Below, one piece after another: positions 15,332 through 23,599 of a stretch of 37,137 nucleotides of DNA (its first letter is position 1; each line of letters starts with the position of its first letter). The notes beneath the pieces were generated by a model that made no database searches, was not told where the DNA came from, and worked only from the letters and a program-made list of their open reading frames with translations. A program made the translations under genes and the position numbers. Origin of the DNA: Acidimicrobiaceae bacterium (lineage in GTDB: Bacteria > Actinomycetota > Acidimicrobiia > Acidimicrobiales > MedAcidi-G1); assembly GCA_002687745.1 (NCBI GenBank), contig NZBE01000018.1, positions 1 through 37,137 of the forward strand. Direction: 5' to 3'.

Positions 15332-16440
15332 TGGGCCTGCTCAGAGACGTCTTCAACGGTGAAACGGCACTCGACTACCCACGCTGGTGGCGCAGGACGG
15401 TAACGGTCTCGCTGGTGGTGATAGTGCTCAGCTTCGGCTCGTTCGGCGTCCGGGGCCTGAACCTGGGCATCGACTTCGAGGGTGGAACCACCTTTGAGGT
15501 CCTGGCACCCGGAGCGTCGGTAGCCGACGCACGCGGGGTCATGGCCGGAATCGGTTCCGAGGACTCTCGCATCCAGACCGTCGACGGCGACGTCATCCGG
15601 ATCCGCTCCGAGGTGTCGGACCCGGCACACGCCGCCGAGATCCACAGCCTCCTCGAAGAGCAGCTGGGAACAGTCCAGACGTTCGAACAGGTCGGGCCCA
15701 CATGGGGTGCCGAGGTGACATCAAAGGCCGCCAACGCACTGGTCGTGTTCTTCGTCGTGGTGGCCCTCTACATAACAGTTCGCCTCGAGTGGAAGATGGC
15801 ACTCGGGGCCCTCGCAGCGGTAGCCCACGACATCGTGGTCAGCGTCGGCCTCTACTCGATCCTCCAGCTCGAGATCACACCCTCGACCGTCATCGCCTTC
15901 CTCACGATCATGGGCTACTCGCTCTACGACACGATCGTTGTCTACGACAAGGTCCGTGAGGTCACCGGGCGCCTCGGCGCCACCGAGCGGTACACCTACA
16001 CCGAGCTCATGAACCTGGCGCTCAACCGGGTGACAATGCGCTCGCTCAACACCAGCATCACCTCGGCAATCCCCATCGTGTCGCTGCTGCTCATCGGTTC
16101 GGTGCTGATGGGGGCCACGACGCTCCAGGAGTTCGGCATCGCCCTGCTGGTCGGCATCATCGTCGGCTCCTACTCGTCCCTGTTCATCGCATCCACGCTC
16201 GTCACGGTGCTGAAAGAACGCGAAGAGCGATGGATCCAGGTGGCCGGCAAGGTCGAGCAGCGCGCAGGTGTTGCCGAGGGCGGCGGCACCCGCCTCATCG
16301 GCCGCGAAGAGGCCTCCCTGCCCGACACCCGTTCAACCGAGCGTCCCGGCGCCGCAAAGGGCCCGGCACGGCGCCGACCCGCGGCAACGACCCACCTGGC
16401 CGGTGGCGTGCCACCCCGCCCCCGCAAGAAGCGTCGCTGA
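15331..16440 (+). CDS. secF: Protein translocase subunit SecF
   Basis: SecF (369 residues) is the partner of SecD. It has an N-terminal helix, the GIDFEGGTTFEV motif, an external domain and five helices with the signature MGYSLYDTIVVYDKVRE. The last ~65 residues form a basic, Pro- and Arg-rich cytoplasmic tail (ending RPRKKRR) that is longer than in most SecF proteins. The start ATG 15331 overlaps the secD stop. In many actinobacteria apt lies next; here a 22-base gap leads to a small ORF and then rel. Confidence 0.95.
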   Translation: MGLLRDVFNGETALDYPRWWRRTVTVSLVVIVLSFGSFGVRGLNLGIDFEGGTTFEVLAPGASVADARGVMAGIGSEDSRIQTVDGDVIRIRSEVSDPAHAAEIHSLLEEQLGTVQTFEQVGPTWGAEVTSKAANALVVFFVVVALYITVRLEWKMALGALAAVAHDIVVSVGLYSILQLEITPSTVIAFLTIMGYSLYDTIVVYDKVREVTGRLGATERYTYTELMNLALNRVTMRSLNTSITSAIPIVSLLLIGSVLMGATTLQEFGIALLVGIIVGSYSSLFIASTLVTVLKEREERWIQVAGKVEQRAGVAEGGGTRLIGREEASLPDTRSTERPGAAKGPARRRPAATTHLAGGVPPRPRKKRR

Positions 16441-16450
16441 GCCAGCCCGC

Positions 16451-16456
16451 TACCGT
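16451..16456 (+). promoter_or_regulatory. -10 box TACCGT before the small ORF at 16463
   Basis: TACCGT ends 6 bases before ATG 16463, which opens a 29-residue ORF directly ahead of rel. Its geometry matches the leaderless promoters of known genes here. Confidence 0.45.
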
Positions 16457-16462
16457 GGTGTG

Positions 16463-16552
16463 ATGACCGACAGGGTCCACCACGGAAACCTGAACAGGCA
16501 GCGTGTCAGGCTGCCCGCCACCGGAACTGCGTCGACCGGGCACAGGTCCTGA
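16463..16552 (+). CDS. Possible leaderless small ORF (29 residues) preceding rel
   Basis: ATG 16463 lies 6 bases after a -10-like box. The ORF runs to TGA 16550-16552, one base before the rel ATG (16554-16556). The peptide starts MTDRVHHGNLNRQRVRL and is basic, with four Arg and three His; it shows no run of a single amino acid as in classical attenuators and no membrane helix. The stop/start contact suggests re-initiation on rel. It occupies the place where apt lies in Streptomyces and others. It could be a regulatory upstream ORF or the by-product of an untranslated leader. Confidence 0.45.
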   Translation: MTDRVHHGNLNRQRVRLPATGTASTGHRS

Positions 16553-16553
16553 C

Positions 16554-18773
16554 ATGGTCGCCGTAACACGTGTACTCCCATGGCGCCGCCGGCCCGATCC
16601 GCGGGTCGAGGAAACCTCGGACCTTCTCACCACCTTCCACGACCACCACCCCAGGGCCGACACCTCCCTCATCGAACGTGCCTACGAGGTGGCGCTGGGC
16701 GCCCATGTGGGACAGACCCGCAAGTCGGGTGAGCCCTACATCCACCACCCGATGGCCGTCGCAACGATCGTGGCCCGACAGGGTCTCGACGACGTCACGG
16801 TCGCAGCAGCACTGCTCCACGACGCCGTCGAGGACACGTCCATCGACCTGACCGACCTGGAACGCGACTTCGGGGCAGACGTCTCGCTCATAGTCGACGG
16901 CGTCACCAAGCTGGATCGTCTGCACTTCGACTCCCGCGAGGAACAACAGGCCGCCAGCATGCGCAAGATGCTCGTGGCCCTCGCCAAGGACCTGCGGGTG
17001 CTGATCATCAAGTTGGCTGATCGACTCCACAACATGCGCACCCTGGCCGCCCTCCCCGAGGACAAGCAGCAGCGCATCGCACGCGAGACCCTCGACATCT
17101 ACGCACCGCTCGCCAACCGCCTCGGCATGCAGGAGGTCAAGGACCAACTCGAGGACCTCTCGCTCGCCACGCTCCACCCCAAGCGCTACAGCCAGATCGA
17201 CCAGATGGTCCAGGACCGGTCACCAGAGCGTGACAACTACGTGACCCAGCTCATCGGCGACATCGAGAAACGCATGTCCGACCTGAAGATCACAGCAGAG
17301 GTCCACGGCCGGCCAAAGCACCTCTGGAGCATCTACGAGAAGATGATCGTGAGGGGCCGGCCCTTCGACGACATCTACGACCTCATCGGCGTACGCGTAA
17401 TCGTCGAGAACGTGCGCGACTGCTACGCGGTGCTGGGTTCCATCCACTCAACCTGGAAGCCCGTCCACGGTCGCTTCAAGGACTACGTGGCCATGCCCAA
17501 GTTCAACCTCTACCAGTCGCTGCACACCACGGTCGTCGGCCCGCTCGGAAAGCAGGTCGAGTTCCAGATCCGCACCAGCGAGATGCACCAGCGTGCCGAG
17601 CACGGTGTGGCAGCACACTTCGACTACAAGGCCAGCTCGCCGTCAGATGACATGGCGTGGCTGGGAAGAATCGTGGACTGGCAGGAGGAGACCTCTGACC
17701 CCGGAACCTTCATGGCCAACCTCAAGACCGACCTCGAACAGGACGAGGTGTACGTGTTCACCCCGCGGGGTGGGGTGATCACCCTGCCGATCGGCGCCAC
17801 GCCCGTGGACTTCGCCTACATGGTCCATACCGAAGTCGGCCACAAGTGCGTAGGAGCGAGGGTAGAGGGCCGGCTTGTTCCGCTCGAGACCCGCCTCAAC
17901 TCGGGAGACACGGTCGAGATCGTCACCTCAAAACAGGAGGACGCCGGCCCCAGCCGCGACTGGCTCAAGTTCGTCGCCACCCACAAGGCCTCCAACAAGA
18001 TCAAACAGTGGTACTCGCGTGAGCGCCGCCATGATGCAATAGACAGCGGCTACGACGACCTGGTCAGCGAACTGCGACGTGCCGGAATGCCGGTCAAGGA
18101 ATTCCTGGCCGGTCAGCCCCTCGCCGACGTGGCAGCCGAGATGAACCTTGCCGATGCCGACACCCTCTACGCCGCCATTGGCGAACACCATGTCTCGGCA
18201 AAGGCCGTGGTCAACAAGGTCAGGCGGGCCGTCAGCGCCGAACAGGAGGTCGACGAGCAGCTGCCCGCCACCGTGTTGCGTCCCGCCACGGCCAACCGGC
18301 CCGGTGGCTCGGCCGGGATCCACGTCGAGGGCTTCGACGACATGATGGTGAGGCTCTCGCGCTGCTGCACACCTGTACCACCGGACGAGATCATCGGCTT
18401 CGTTACCCGGGGTCGTGGCGTGTCCGTCCACCGCAGCGACTGCGCCAACGCAGCATCGCTCTCCGAGGGACAACCCGACAGGCTCATCGAGGTGGACTGG
18501 GACGGCTCCGCTGCAGGGAACTTCCTCGCCACAATCGAGGTCAAGGCCCTCGACCGGCCGGGGCTGCTCCGCGACATCGTGAACGTGCTCGCCGACCACC
18601 ACATCAACGTTGTCGGAACCGACACGGTCACCAGCGGAGCCGACAGGACCGCCAAGATGAAGTTCGACTTCGAGATGGGTCACGCTGCGCACCTGGAGCC
18701 ACTGCTGCACATCATCGCCGAGATCGACTCGGTGTACGACGTCTACCGGGTGGTGCCCGGCCAGGGCTCCTGA
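16554..18773 (+). CDS. rel: Bifunctional (p)ppGpp synthetase/hydrolase Rel (RSH family)
   Basis: The 739-residue protein makes and degrades (p)ppGpp, the stringent-response alarmone. Domains in order: HD hydrolase with intact HHPMAV and LLHDAVEDT (H89, D90, E93, D94), synthetase with GRPKHLWSIYEKM and QSLHTTVVGP, then IQIRT-like FQIRTSEMHQRAEHGVAAH, a TGS domain (VFTPRGGVITLPIGATPVDFAY), a helical region, a zinc-finger-like CC-containing block (VRLSRCCTPVPPDEIIGFVTRGRGVSVHRSDC) and a C-terminal ACT domain. The intact HD residues suggest it is bifunctional. I chose ATG 16554, which touches the upstream small ORF; GTG 16503 is also in frame, but the extra residues look non-conserved. Confidence 0.95.
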   Translation: MVAVTRVLPWRRRPDPRVEETSDLLTTFHDHHPRADTSLIERAYEVALGAHVGQTRKSGEPYIHHPMAVATIVARQGLDDVTVAAALLHDAVEDTSIDLTDLERDFGADVSLIVDGVTKLDRLHFDSREEQQAASMRKMLVALAKDLRVLIIKLADRLHNMRTLAALPEDKQQRIARETLDIYAPLANRLGMQEVKDQLEDLSLATLHPKRYSQIDQMVQDRSPERDNYVTQLIGDIEKRMSDLKITAEVHGRPKHLWSIYEKMIVRGRPFDDIYDLIGVRVIVENVRDCYAVLGSIHSTWKPVHGRFKDYVAMPKFNLYQSLHTTVVGPLGKQVEFQIRTSEMHQRAEHGVAAHFDYKASSPSDDMAWLGRIVDWQEETSDPGTFMANLKTDLEQDEVYVFTPRGGVITLPIGATPVDFAYMVHTEVGHKCVGARVEGRLVPLETRLNSGDTVEIVTSKQEDAGPSRDWLKFVATHKASNKIKQWYSRERRHDAIDSGYDDLVSELRRAGMPVKEFLAGQPLADVAAEMNLADADTLYAAIGEHHVSAKAVVNKVRRAVSAEQEVDEQLPATVLRPATANRPGGSAGIHVEGFDDMMVRLSRCCTPVPPDEIIGFVTRGRGVSVHRSDCANAASLSEGQPDRLIEVDWDGSAAGNFLATIEVKALDRPGLLRDIVNVLADHHINVVGTDTVTSGADRTAKMKFDFEMGHAAHLEPLLHIIAEIDSVYDVYRVVPGQGS

Positions 18774-18792
18774 GGACCCGTTTGCTTATCGC

Positions 18793-18811
18793 CCGCCGGT
18801 GACCCCGGCGG
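18793..18811 (+). terminator. GC hairpin after rel, abutting the hisS promoter
   Basis: CCGCCGG (18793-18799) pairs perfectly with CCGGCGG (18805-18811) around a TGACC loop. No T tract follows. It ends 4 bases before the hisS -10 box. It may stop rel transcripts, and it fills the -35 position of the hisS promoter. Confidence 0.4.
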
Positions 18812-18815
18812 CCGG

Positions 18816-18821
18816 TAGCCT
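18816..18821 (+). promoter_or_regulatory. -10 box TAGCCT, leaderless start of hisS
   Basis: TAGCCT ends 8 bases before GTG 18830. The bases between are nearly all pyrimidine, so no Shine-Dalgarno is possible. Confidence 0.55.
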
Positions 18822-18829
18822 TTCCCCCC

Positions 18830-20089
18830 GTGGCAGACCCCATCTACAGGGCGCCGAAGGGCACACACGACGTCCTCTGGCCTGAATCAGCGCGCCGTCG
18901 CGCCCTGGTCGGCGTGTTCGCCGACATTGTCGAGGCCGCCGGATACAGCGAGGTCGTGCCACCGATGTTCGAACACGTCGAGGTCTTCCGGCGCCTCGGC
19001 GACGCCACCGACGTCGTCCGCAAGGAGATGTACGAGTTCGAGGACCGCGGCGGCCGTCACATCGCACTTCGGCCCGAGCAGACGGCATCGATCGTGCGCT
19101 CCTATGGCGAGCACCGCCCGAACCTGCCGTGGAAGGCCTGGTACGCAGGCCCCAACTTCCGCTACGAGCGGGCCCAGAAGGGCCGCTTCCGGCAGTTCGA
19201 CCAGGTCGGCATCGAGGCGCTCGGCCCCGAGGACCCACACCTGGATGCCGAGGGGATCGCCACGGCCTGGCGCTTCTACGAGTGCCTGGGACTCCAGCAG
19301 GTCACCCTGCTGGTCAACTCGCTGGGTGGCCCCGACGACCGGTCCCGCTACGTCGCTGCGCTCCACGACCACTTCTCGACCGACATCGGCTCGCTCAGCG
19401 AGGACTCCAGGGCCACGCTCGCCACCAACCCGCTGCGGGTACTCGACTCCAGCCGCCCAGAGGACGCCGACCTGATCGCCTCGGCCCCCAACATGCTGGA
19501 CCACCTGTCGACCGAGGCCGGCGACCACTTCGACCAGGTCAAGGCGGCACTTGCCGGTCTGGACATCCCCTTCACGGTCGAGCCGCGCCTCGTGCGGGGC
19601 CTCGACTACTACGTCCGAACCACCTTCGAGTTCACCTCCGCGGCGTTCGACGCCGCCCAGAACGCCATCGGCGGGGGAGGCCGCTACGACGGCCTCGCCG
19701 AGGCGATGGGAGCACCACCCACACCCGGCGTGGGCTTCGCCCTCGGCGTGGACCGAACCCTCATGGCCTGCGACGCAGAGGGCGCCTTTGCTGCACCCGA
19801 CTCTCCTGTCGACGTGTTCGTGGTCGACACCACGGGCGGCGAGGCGGCCCTGTTGATCACCGACGAGCTGAGGCGTGCCGGCATCCGCGCCGACCGCTCC
19901 TGGGACGACCGCTCCATGAAGGCCCAGATGCGTGCCGCCGACCGCAGTGGAGCCGCCATGGCGGTGATCGTCGGAGACGACGAACTGCGCTCCGACACGG
20001 TCGCGGTGCGCGACCTGCGCGGCGACGGCGGCCAGGAGACCGTCGCACGAACTTCAATCACAGAAACCCTGCTAGCGAGGCTCAAGTGA
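18830..20089 (+). CDS. hisS: Histidyl-tRNA synthetase
   Basis: HisS (419 residues) charges tRNA-His. It is a class II synthetase: motif 1 lies near SEVVPPMFEHVEVF, motif 2 is FRYERAQKGRFRQFDQ, the histidine-binding HisA motif is LVRGLDYYVRTTFEF, and motif 3 is in GGGRYDGLAEAMG...GVGFALGVDR. The anticodon-binding domain ends the protein. The GTG at 18830 gives the family opening (YRAPKGTHDVLWPES). It overlaps aspS by GTGA. Confidence 0.95.
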   Translation: MADPIYRAPKGTHDVLWPESARRRALVGVFADIVEAAGYSEVVPPMFEHVEVFRRLGDATDVVRKEMYEFEDRGGRHIALRPEQTASIVRSYGEHRPNLPWKAWYAGPNFRYERAQKGRFRQFDQVGIEALGPEDPHLDAEGIATAWRFYECLGLQQVTLLVNSLGGPDDRSRYVAALHDHFSTDIGSLSEDSRATLATNPLRVLDSSRPEDADLIASAPNMLDHLSTEAGDHFDQVKAALAGLDIPFTVEPRLVRGLDYYVRTTFEFTSAAFDAAQNAIGGGGRYDGLAEAMGAPPTPGVGFALGVDRTLMACDAEGAFAAPDSPVDVFVVDTTGGEAALLITDELRRAGIRADRSWDDRSMKAQMRAADRSGAAMAVIVGDDELRSDTVAVRDLRGDGGQETVARTSITETLLARLK

Positions 20090-21858
20090 CAGGCAGTACC
20101 GACACCGACCGTGGGCAAGGCCCCGACTACACCACATCCATGCGGACCGACCGCTGCGGCGACCTCCGTAGCGACGACGTCGGTCGCCAGGTAACCCTGT
20201 GCGGTTGGGTGGCCCGGCGCCGCGAGCACGGCGAGCACCTGGCATTCGTGGACCTTCGCGACCGCAGCGGCATCATCCAGGTGGTTGTCGACGGCGCCGC
20301 CGACCTGCGATCCGAGTATGTGCTGCAGGTGACAGGGCAGGTCAGGGAACGACCGGCCGACACCGCCAACGACTCGCTCTCAACAGGGGCGATCGAGGTC
20401 GACGCCTCCGAGGTGACCATCCTCTCTGCGTCAGAACCACCACCGTTCCCGCTCGACGAACGCACCGACGTCGACGAGGTCCTCAGGCTCCGCCACCGCT
20501 ACGTCGACCTTCGCCGGCCCCGCCTCCAGAGGAACCTCGAGGTAAGGGCAACGGTCAACAGCGCCGTGCGGGCCGCAATGGAGGAACAGGGCTTCATCGA
20601 GCTCGAGACCCCCATGCTGGTTGCCAGCACGCCTGAGGGTGCACGCGACTTCGTGGTCCCGTCACGCAAGGAACCGGGTTCGTTCTACGCCCTGCCCCAG
20701 AGCCCCCAGATCTTCAAGCAGCTCTGCATGATCGGCGGCGTCGACCGCTACTACCAGATCGCCCGCTGCCTTCGTGACGAGGACCTCAGGGCTGACCGCC
20801 AGTTCGAGTTCATGCAACTCGACGCCGAGGCCAGCTTCGTGAGCCAGGACGACGTGCTCGCCTTCATCACCCACGCGGTCTCATCGGCCGCCGAGGCGGT
20901 CACCGGTGAGAGGCCTGCCGACTTCCCCCGCATGTCATGGCACGAGGCCAGGGAGAGGTATGGGACCGACAAGCCCGACACCCGCTTCGGCATGGAGCTC
21001 GTAGAGCTGACCCCGGTCTTCGCCGACACCGACTTCCGTGCCTTCCAGGCACCGTGCGTCAAGGGCATCCGGGTTCCCGGTGGTGCCGAGCTGTCACGCA
21101 GCCGCCTCGACGACCTGACCGACACATGCAGGGGCTGGGGAGCCAAGGGCCTCGTCTGGATGAAGGTCGAGGCCGACGGCCTCAACTCGCCTGTCGCCAA
21201 GTTCCTCTCCGACGACGAACAGGCGGCGTTGCGCACCACGCTCGAAGCCGAAGAGGGCGACCTCCTGCTGCTGGTGGCCGACGAGCACCACACGACGTGT
21301 CGCATCCTCGGCCTGCTGCGCCTGGAACTGGGGCGCCCACCGGTCACCGAGGGCGGCCTCAACTTCGTCTGGGTCGTCGACTTTCCCCTCTTCGAGGGCT
21401 TCGACGAGGCAGGCAACCCCATGCCGGCCCACCACCCGTTCACCATGCCCCATGAGGACGACCTCGAGGCACTTGAGGCCGGCGACCTGCTCTCGGTCCG
21501 CTCACAGGCCTACGACCTGGTCCTGAACGGCTGGGAACTGGGCTCGGGCAGCGTCCGTATCCACCGGCGCCAGATCCAGCAGAAGATCTTCTCGATCCTG
21601 GGTATCGGAGCCGACGAGGCCCAGGAGAGGTTCGGCTTCCTGCTGGACGCCTTCAGGTACGGCGCACCACCGCACGCCGGCTTCGCCTTCGGCATGGACA
21701 GGCTCATTGCGATCCTGGCCGGCGAGGAGAACATCCGCGAGGTCATCGCCTACCCCAAGACCCAGTCGGGCGCCGACCCGCTCACCAGTGCACCCACCCC
21801 GATCGACGACCGCCACCTCGAGGAGCTGGGCCTGCGGGTCCTGCCCAGCAGCCAATAG
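20086..21858 (+). CDS. aspS: Aspartyl-tRNA synthetase
   Basis: AspS (590 residues from GTG 20086) charges tRNA-Asp. It has an N-terminal OB-fold (LCGWVARRREHGEHLAFVDLRD), the class II catalytic core with a bacterial GAD insertion, FYALPQSPQIFKQLCM, RCLRDEDLRADRQFEFMQLD, and motif 3 in GFAFGMDRLIAILAGEENIREVIAYPK. Two starts are possible. GTG 20086 overlaps the hisS stop as GTGA, the normal coupling here, and adds 18 poorly conserved residues. ATG 20140 gives the family-typical MRTDRCGDLR opening. I annotate the first without certainty. Whether the enzyme also charges tRNA-Asn cannot be read from the sequence alone. Confidence 0.94.
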   Translation: MTGSTDTDRGQGPDYTTSMRTDRCGDLRSDDVGRQVTLCGWVARRREHGEHLAFVDLRDRSGIIQVVVDGAADLRSEYVLQVTGQVRERPADTANDSLSTGAIEVDASEVTILSASEPPPFPLDERTDVDEVLRLRHRYVDLRRPRLQRNLEVRATVNSAVRAAMEEQGFIELETPMLVASTPEGARDFVVPSRKEPGSFYALPQSPQIFKQLCMIGGVDRYYQIARCLRDEDLRADRQFEFMQLDAEASFVSQDDVLAFITHAVSSAAEAVTGERPADFPRMSWHEARERYGTDKPDTRFGMELVELTPVFADTDFRAFQAPCVKGIRVPGGAELSRSRLDDLTDTCRGWGAKGLVWMKVEADGLNSPVAKFLSDDEQAALRTTLEAEEGDLLLLVADEHHTTCRILGLLRLELGRPPVTEGGLNFVWVVDFPLFEGFDEAGNPMPAHHPFTMPHEDDLEALEAGDLLSVRSQAYDLVLNGWELGSGSVRIHRRQIQQKIFSILGIGADEAQERFGFLLDAFRYGAPPHAGFAFGMDRLIAILAGEENIREVIAYPKTQSGADPLTSAPTPIDDRHLEELGLRVLPSSQ

Positions 21859-21868
21859 CCCACAGATC

Positions 21869-21898
21869 CGGCGGGGCCGTCCACCCGGACAGCCGCCG
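21869..21898 (+). terminator. Nested inverted repeat after aspS, abutting the rarA promoter
   Basis: CGGCGG (21869-21874) pairs with CCGCCG (21893-21898), and GTCC (21879-21882) pairs with GGAC (21887-21890) inside it. No T tract follows. It ends 6 bases before the -10 box of rarA. Confidence 0.4.
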
Positions 21899-21904
21899 AG
21901 GCCC

Positions 21905-21910
21905 TAGGTT
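21905..21910 (+). promoter_or_regulatory. -10 box TAGGTT, leaderless start of rarA
   Basis: TAGGTT ends 8 bases before ATG 21919. A GTG two codons earlier (21913) is in frame but too close to the box. Confidence 0.5.
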
Positions 21911-21918
21911 CGGTGCCG

Positions 21919-23247
21919 ATGGCCGGTGACCTCTTCTCAGATGCAGCCCGGGAGCGTCTCACCAGGCGTGCACCCCTGGCCGACCGGTTACGGCCCACGA
22001 GCCTTGACGACGTCGTCGGACAGGAACACCTCGTCGGGCCGGGGCGCCCGCTGCGACGCCTCGTTGAGGCCGACAGGCTCTCATCGGTCATCCTCTGGGG
22101 TCCACCCGGCACCGGCAAGACCAGCCTCGCCCGCCTCGTGGCCCGCCTGACGTCCAAGGAGTTCACCGAGCTCTCAGCGGTAAGCGCCAGCGTCAAGGAC
22201 GTTCGTGAGCTGATCGCCCGGGCCGAGGCCGTGCTGGGGGAGCGCGACGTCGGCACCATCCTCTTCCTCGACGAGGTGCACCGCTTCAACAAGGCACAAC
22301 AGGACGCCCTGCTGCCCTCTGTGGAGTCAGGCCTGCTGGTGCTGATCGGGGCCACCACCGAGAACCCCTACTTCGAGGTCAACGCGCCGCTGCTCTCGCG
22401 CTCCCCCCTCTTCCGCCTCGAGCCACTCGACGAGGCCGCCCTCGCCGGCCTGTTGGAGCGTGGTCTCGAAGCTGAGGGAATGACCGCCGATGATGCCGCC
22501 ATCGAACTGCTCGTTGACAGGGCGGCCGGCGACGGACGGCACGCGCTCACCAGCCTCGAGGTGGCCACCGCCCTGGCCACCGGGCGTGAATCGGGGCAGA
22601 TCAGCGTCGACGACGCCGAGGCCGCGCTTGGCACGAAGGCGATTCTCTACGGACGCGACGAGCACTACGACGTGATCAGCGCGTTCATCAAGAGCATCCG
22701 CGGCTCCGATGCCGACGCCGGCCTCTACTGGCTGGCCCGCATGCTCGACGCCGGCGAGGACGCCCGCTTCATTGCCCGTCGCCTGGTGATCCTCGCCAGC
22801 GAGGACATCGGAATGGCCGACCCAATGGCCCTCCTGGTGGCCGACGCGGCAGCCAGGGCCGTGGAGTTCGTAGGCCTTCCCGAGGCCCGCCTGAACCTGG
22901 CACACGCCGTCGTCCACCTGGCCACCGCACCCAAGTCCAACCGGGTAACCGTCGGACTGGGCCGGGCAGGCGCCGATGCCCGGTCTGCCGGCACCGGCCT
23001 CGTCCCCATGCCCCTCCGCGACGCCCACTACAGGGGAGCAGCCGACCTGGGCCATGGCGACGGCTACGAGTATCCCCACGATGACCCGGCCGGATGGGTG
23101 GCACAGCAGTACAGGCCCCCCGAGGTGGCCGACAACACCTACTACGATCCCTCACCACACGGGTTCGAAGCGGAGGTGGCTGAACGCATGGCCCGCCACC
23201 GTGGAGACCCACCCGACGGCCCCGCCAGCGGGGGAGGCAGCAAATGA
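21919..23247 (+). CDS. rarA: Replication-associated recombination protein A (RarA/MgsA AAA+ ATPase)
   Basis: RarA (442 residues) is a AAA+ protein related to clamp loaders that acts at stalled replication forks. It has the RPTSLDDVVGQEHLVGPG box, Walker A GPPGTGKTSLARL, Walker B ILFLDEVHRFNKAQQD, sensor 1 GATTENPYFEVN, and the RarA-specific C-terminal region (HYDVISAFIKSIRGSDADA, YWLARMLDAGEDARFIARRLVI, ASEDIGMADP). The start is ATG 21919, set by the -10 spacing. It overlaps the next gene as ATGA (23244-23247). The last ~40 residues are variable. Confidence 0.95.
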   Translation: MAGDLFSDAARERLTRRAPLADRLRPTSLDDVVGQEHLVGPGRPLRRLVEADRLSSVILWGPPGTGKTSLARLVARLTSKEFTELSAVSASVKDVRELIARAEAVLGERDVGTILFLDEVHRFNKAQQDALLPSVESGLLVLIGATTENPYFEVNAPLLSRSPLFRLEPLDEAALAGLLERGLEAEGMTADDAAIELLVDRAAGDGRHALTSLEVATALATGRESGQISVDDAEAALGTKAILYGRDEHYDVISAFIKSIRGSDADAGLYWLARMLDAGEDARFIARRLVILASEDIGMADPMALLVADAAARAVEFVGLPEARLNLAHAVVHLATAPKSNRVTVGLGRAGADARSAGTGLVPMPLRDAHYRGAADLGHGDGYEYPHDDPAGWVAQQYRPPEVADNTYYDPSPHGFEAEVAERMARHRGDPPDGPASGGGSK

Positions 23248-23546
23248 GACGTCGCATCTTCTGGCTTGTCATCGGATGGCTGGGGGGCAACGCCACCTCC
23301 ATGTGGTTCCAGCGGCGCCTGCGCCGAACCGTCGAGCGCTACACCCCCGAACACCTTCGCAGGGAGATCTCCGAGCGGTCATCGGCCGTTGTCGACCAGG
23401 GAGCGGACCTGGTGCGCAGGGTCAGGCAGATCCGCGACGACATCGCAGCCGATGACCCGGCAGGCTCCAACGGCCACGACTACGGCTTTCGCCGAACCGG
23501 GCAGCGGTCGCGCCGAGCCCATCGACCGGCCGGGCCCCTCCGCTGA
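23244..23546 (+). CDS. Small membrane-anchored protein between rarA and alaS (DUF6167-like by position)
   Basis: The protein has 100 residues. A short N-terminal hydrophobic helix (FWLVIGWLGGNATSMW, residues about 6-21) follows three Arg. An amphipathic helical region comes next (about 22-70), then a basic, disordered tail. In Streptomyces a similar small protein (DUF6167) lies just upstream of alaS, with the same layout of an N-terminal helix, a run of basic residues and a charged helix. I infer homology from that; I cannot confirm it. The start overlaps the rarA stop, and alaS follows with its own promoter after 53 bases. Function unknown. Confidence 0.6.
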   Translation: MRRRIFWLVIGWLGGNATSMWFQRRLRRTVERYTPEHLRREISERSSAVVDQGADLVRRVRQIRDDIAADDPAGSNGHDYGFRRTGQRSRRAHRPAGPLR

Positions 23547-23584
23547 CCCACGCAACCTGCTCATAGCCGCCGGAGCCATCCCGG

Positions 23585-23590
23585 TAGAGT
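23585..23590 (+). promoter_or_regulatory. -10 box TAGAGT, leaderless start of alaS
   Basis: TAGAGT ends 9 bases before ATG 23600. It is the same hexamer as at ruvC. Confidence 0.5.
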
Positions 23591-23599
23591 GGCCCGACC

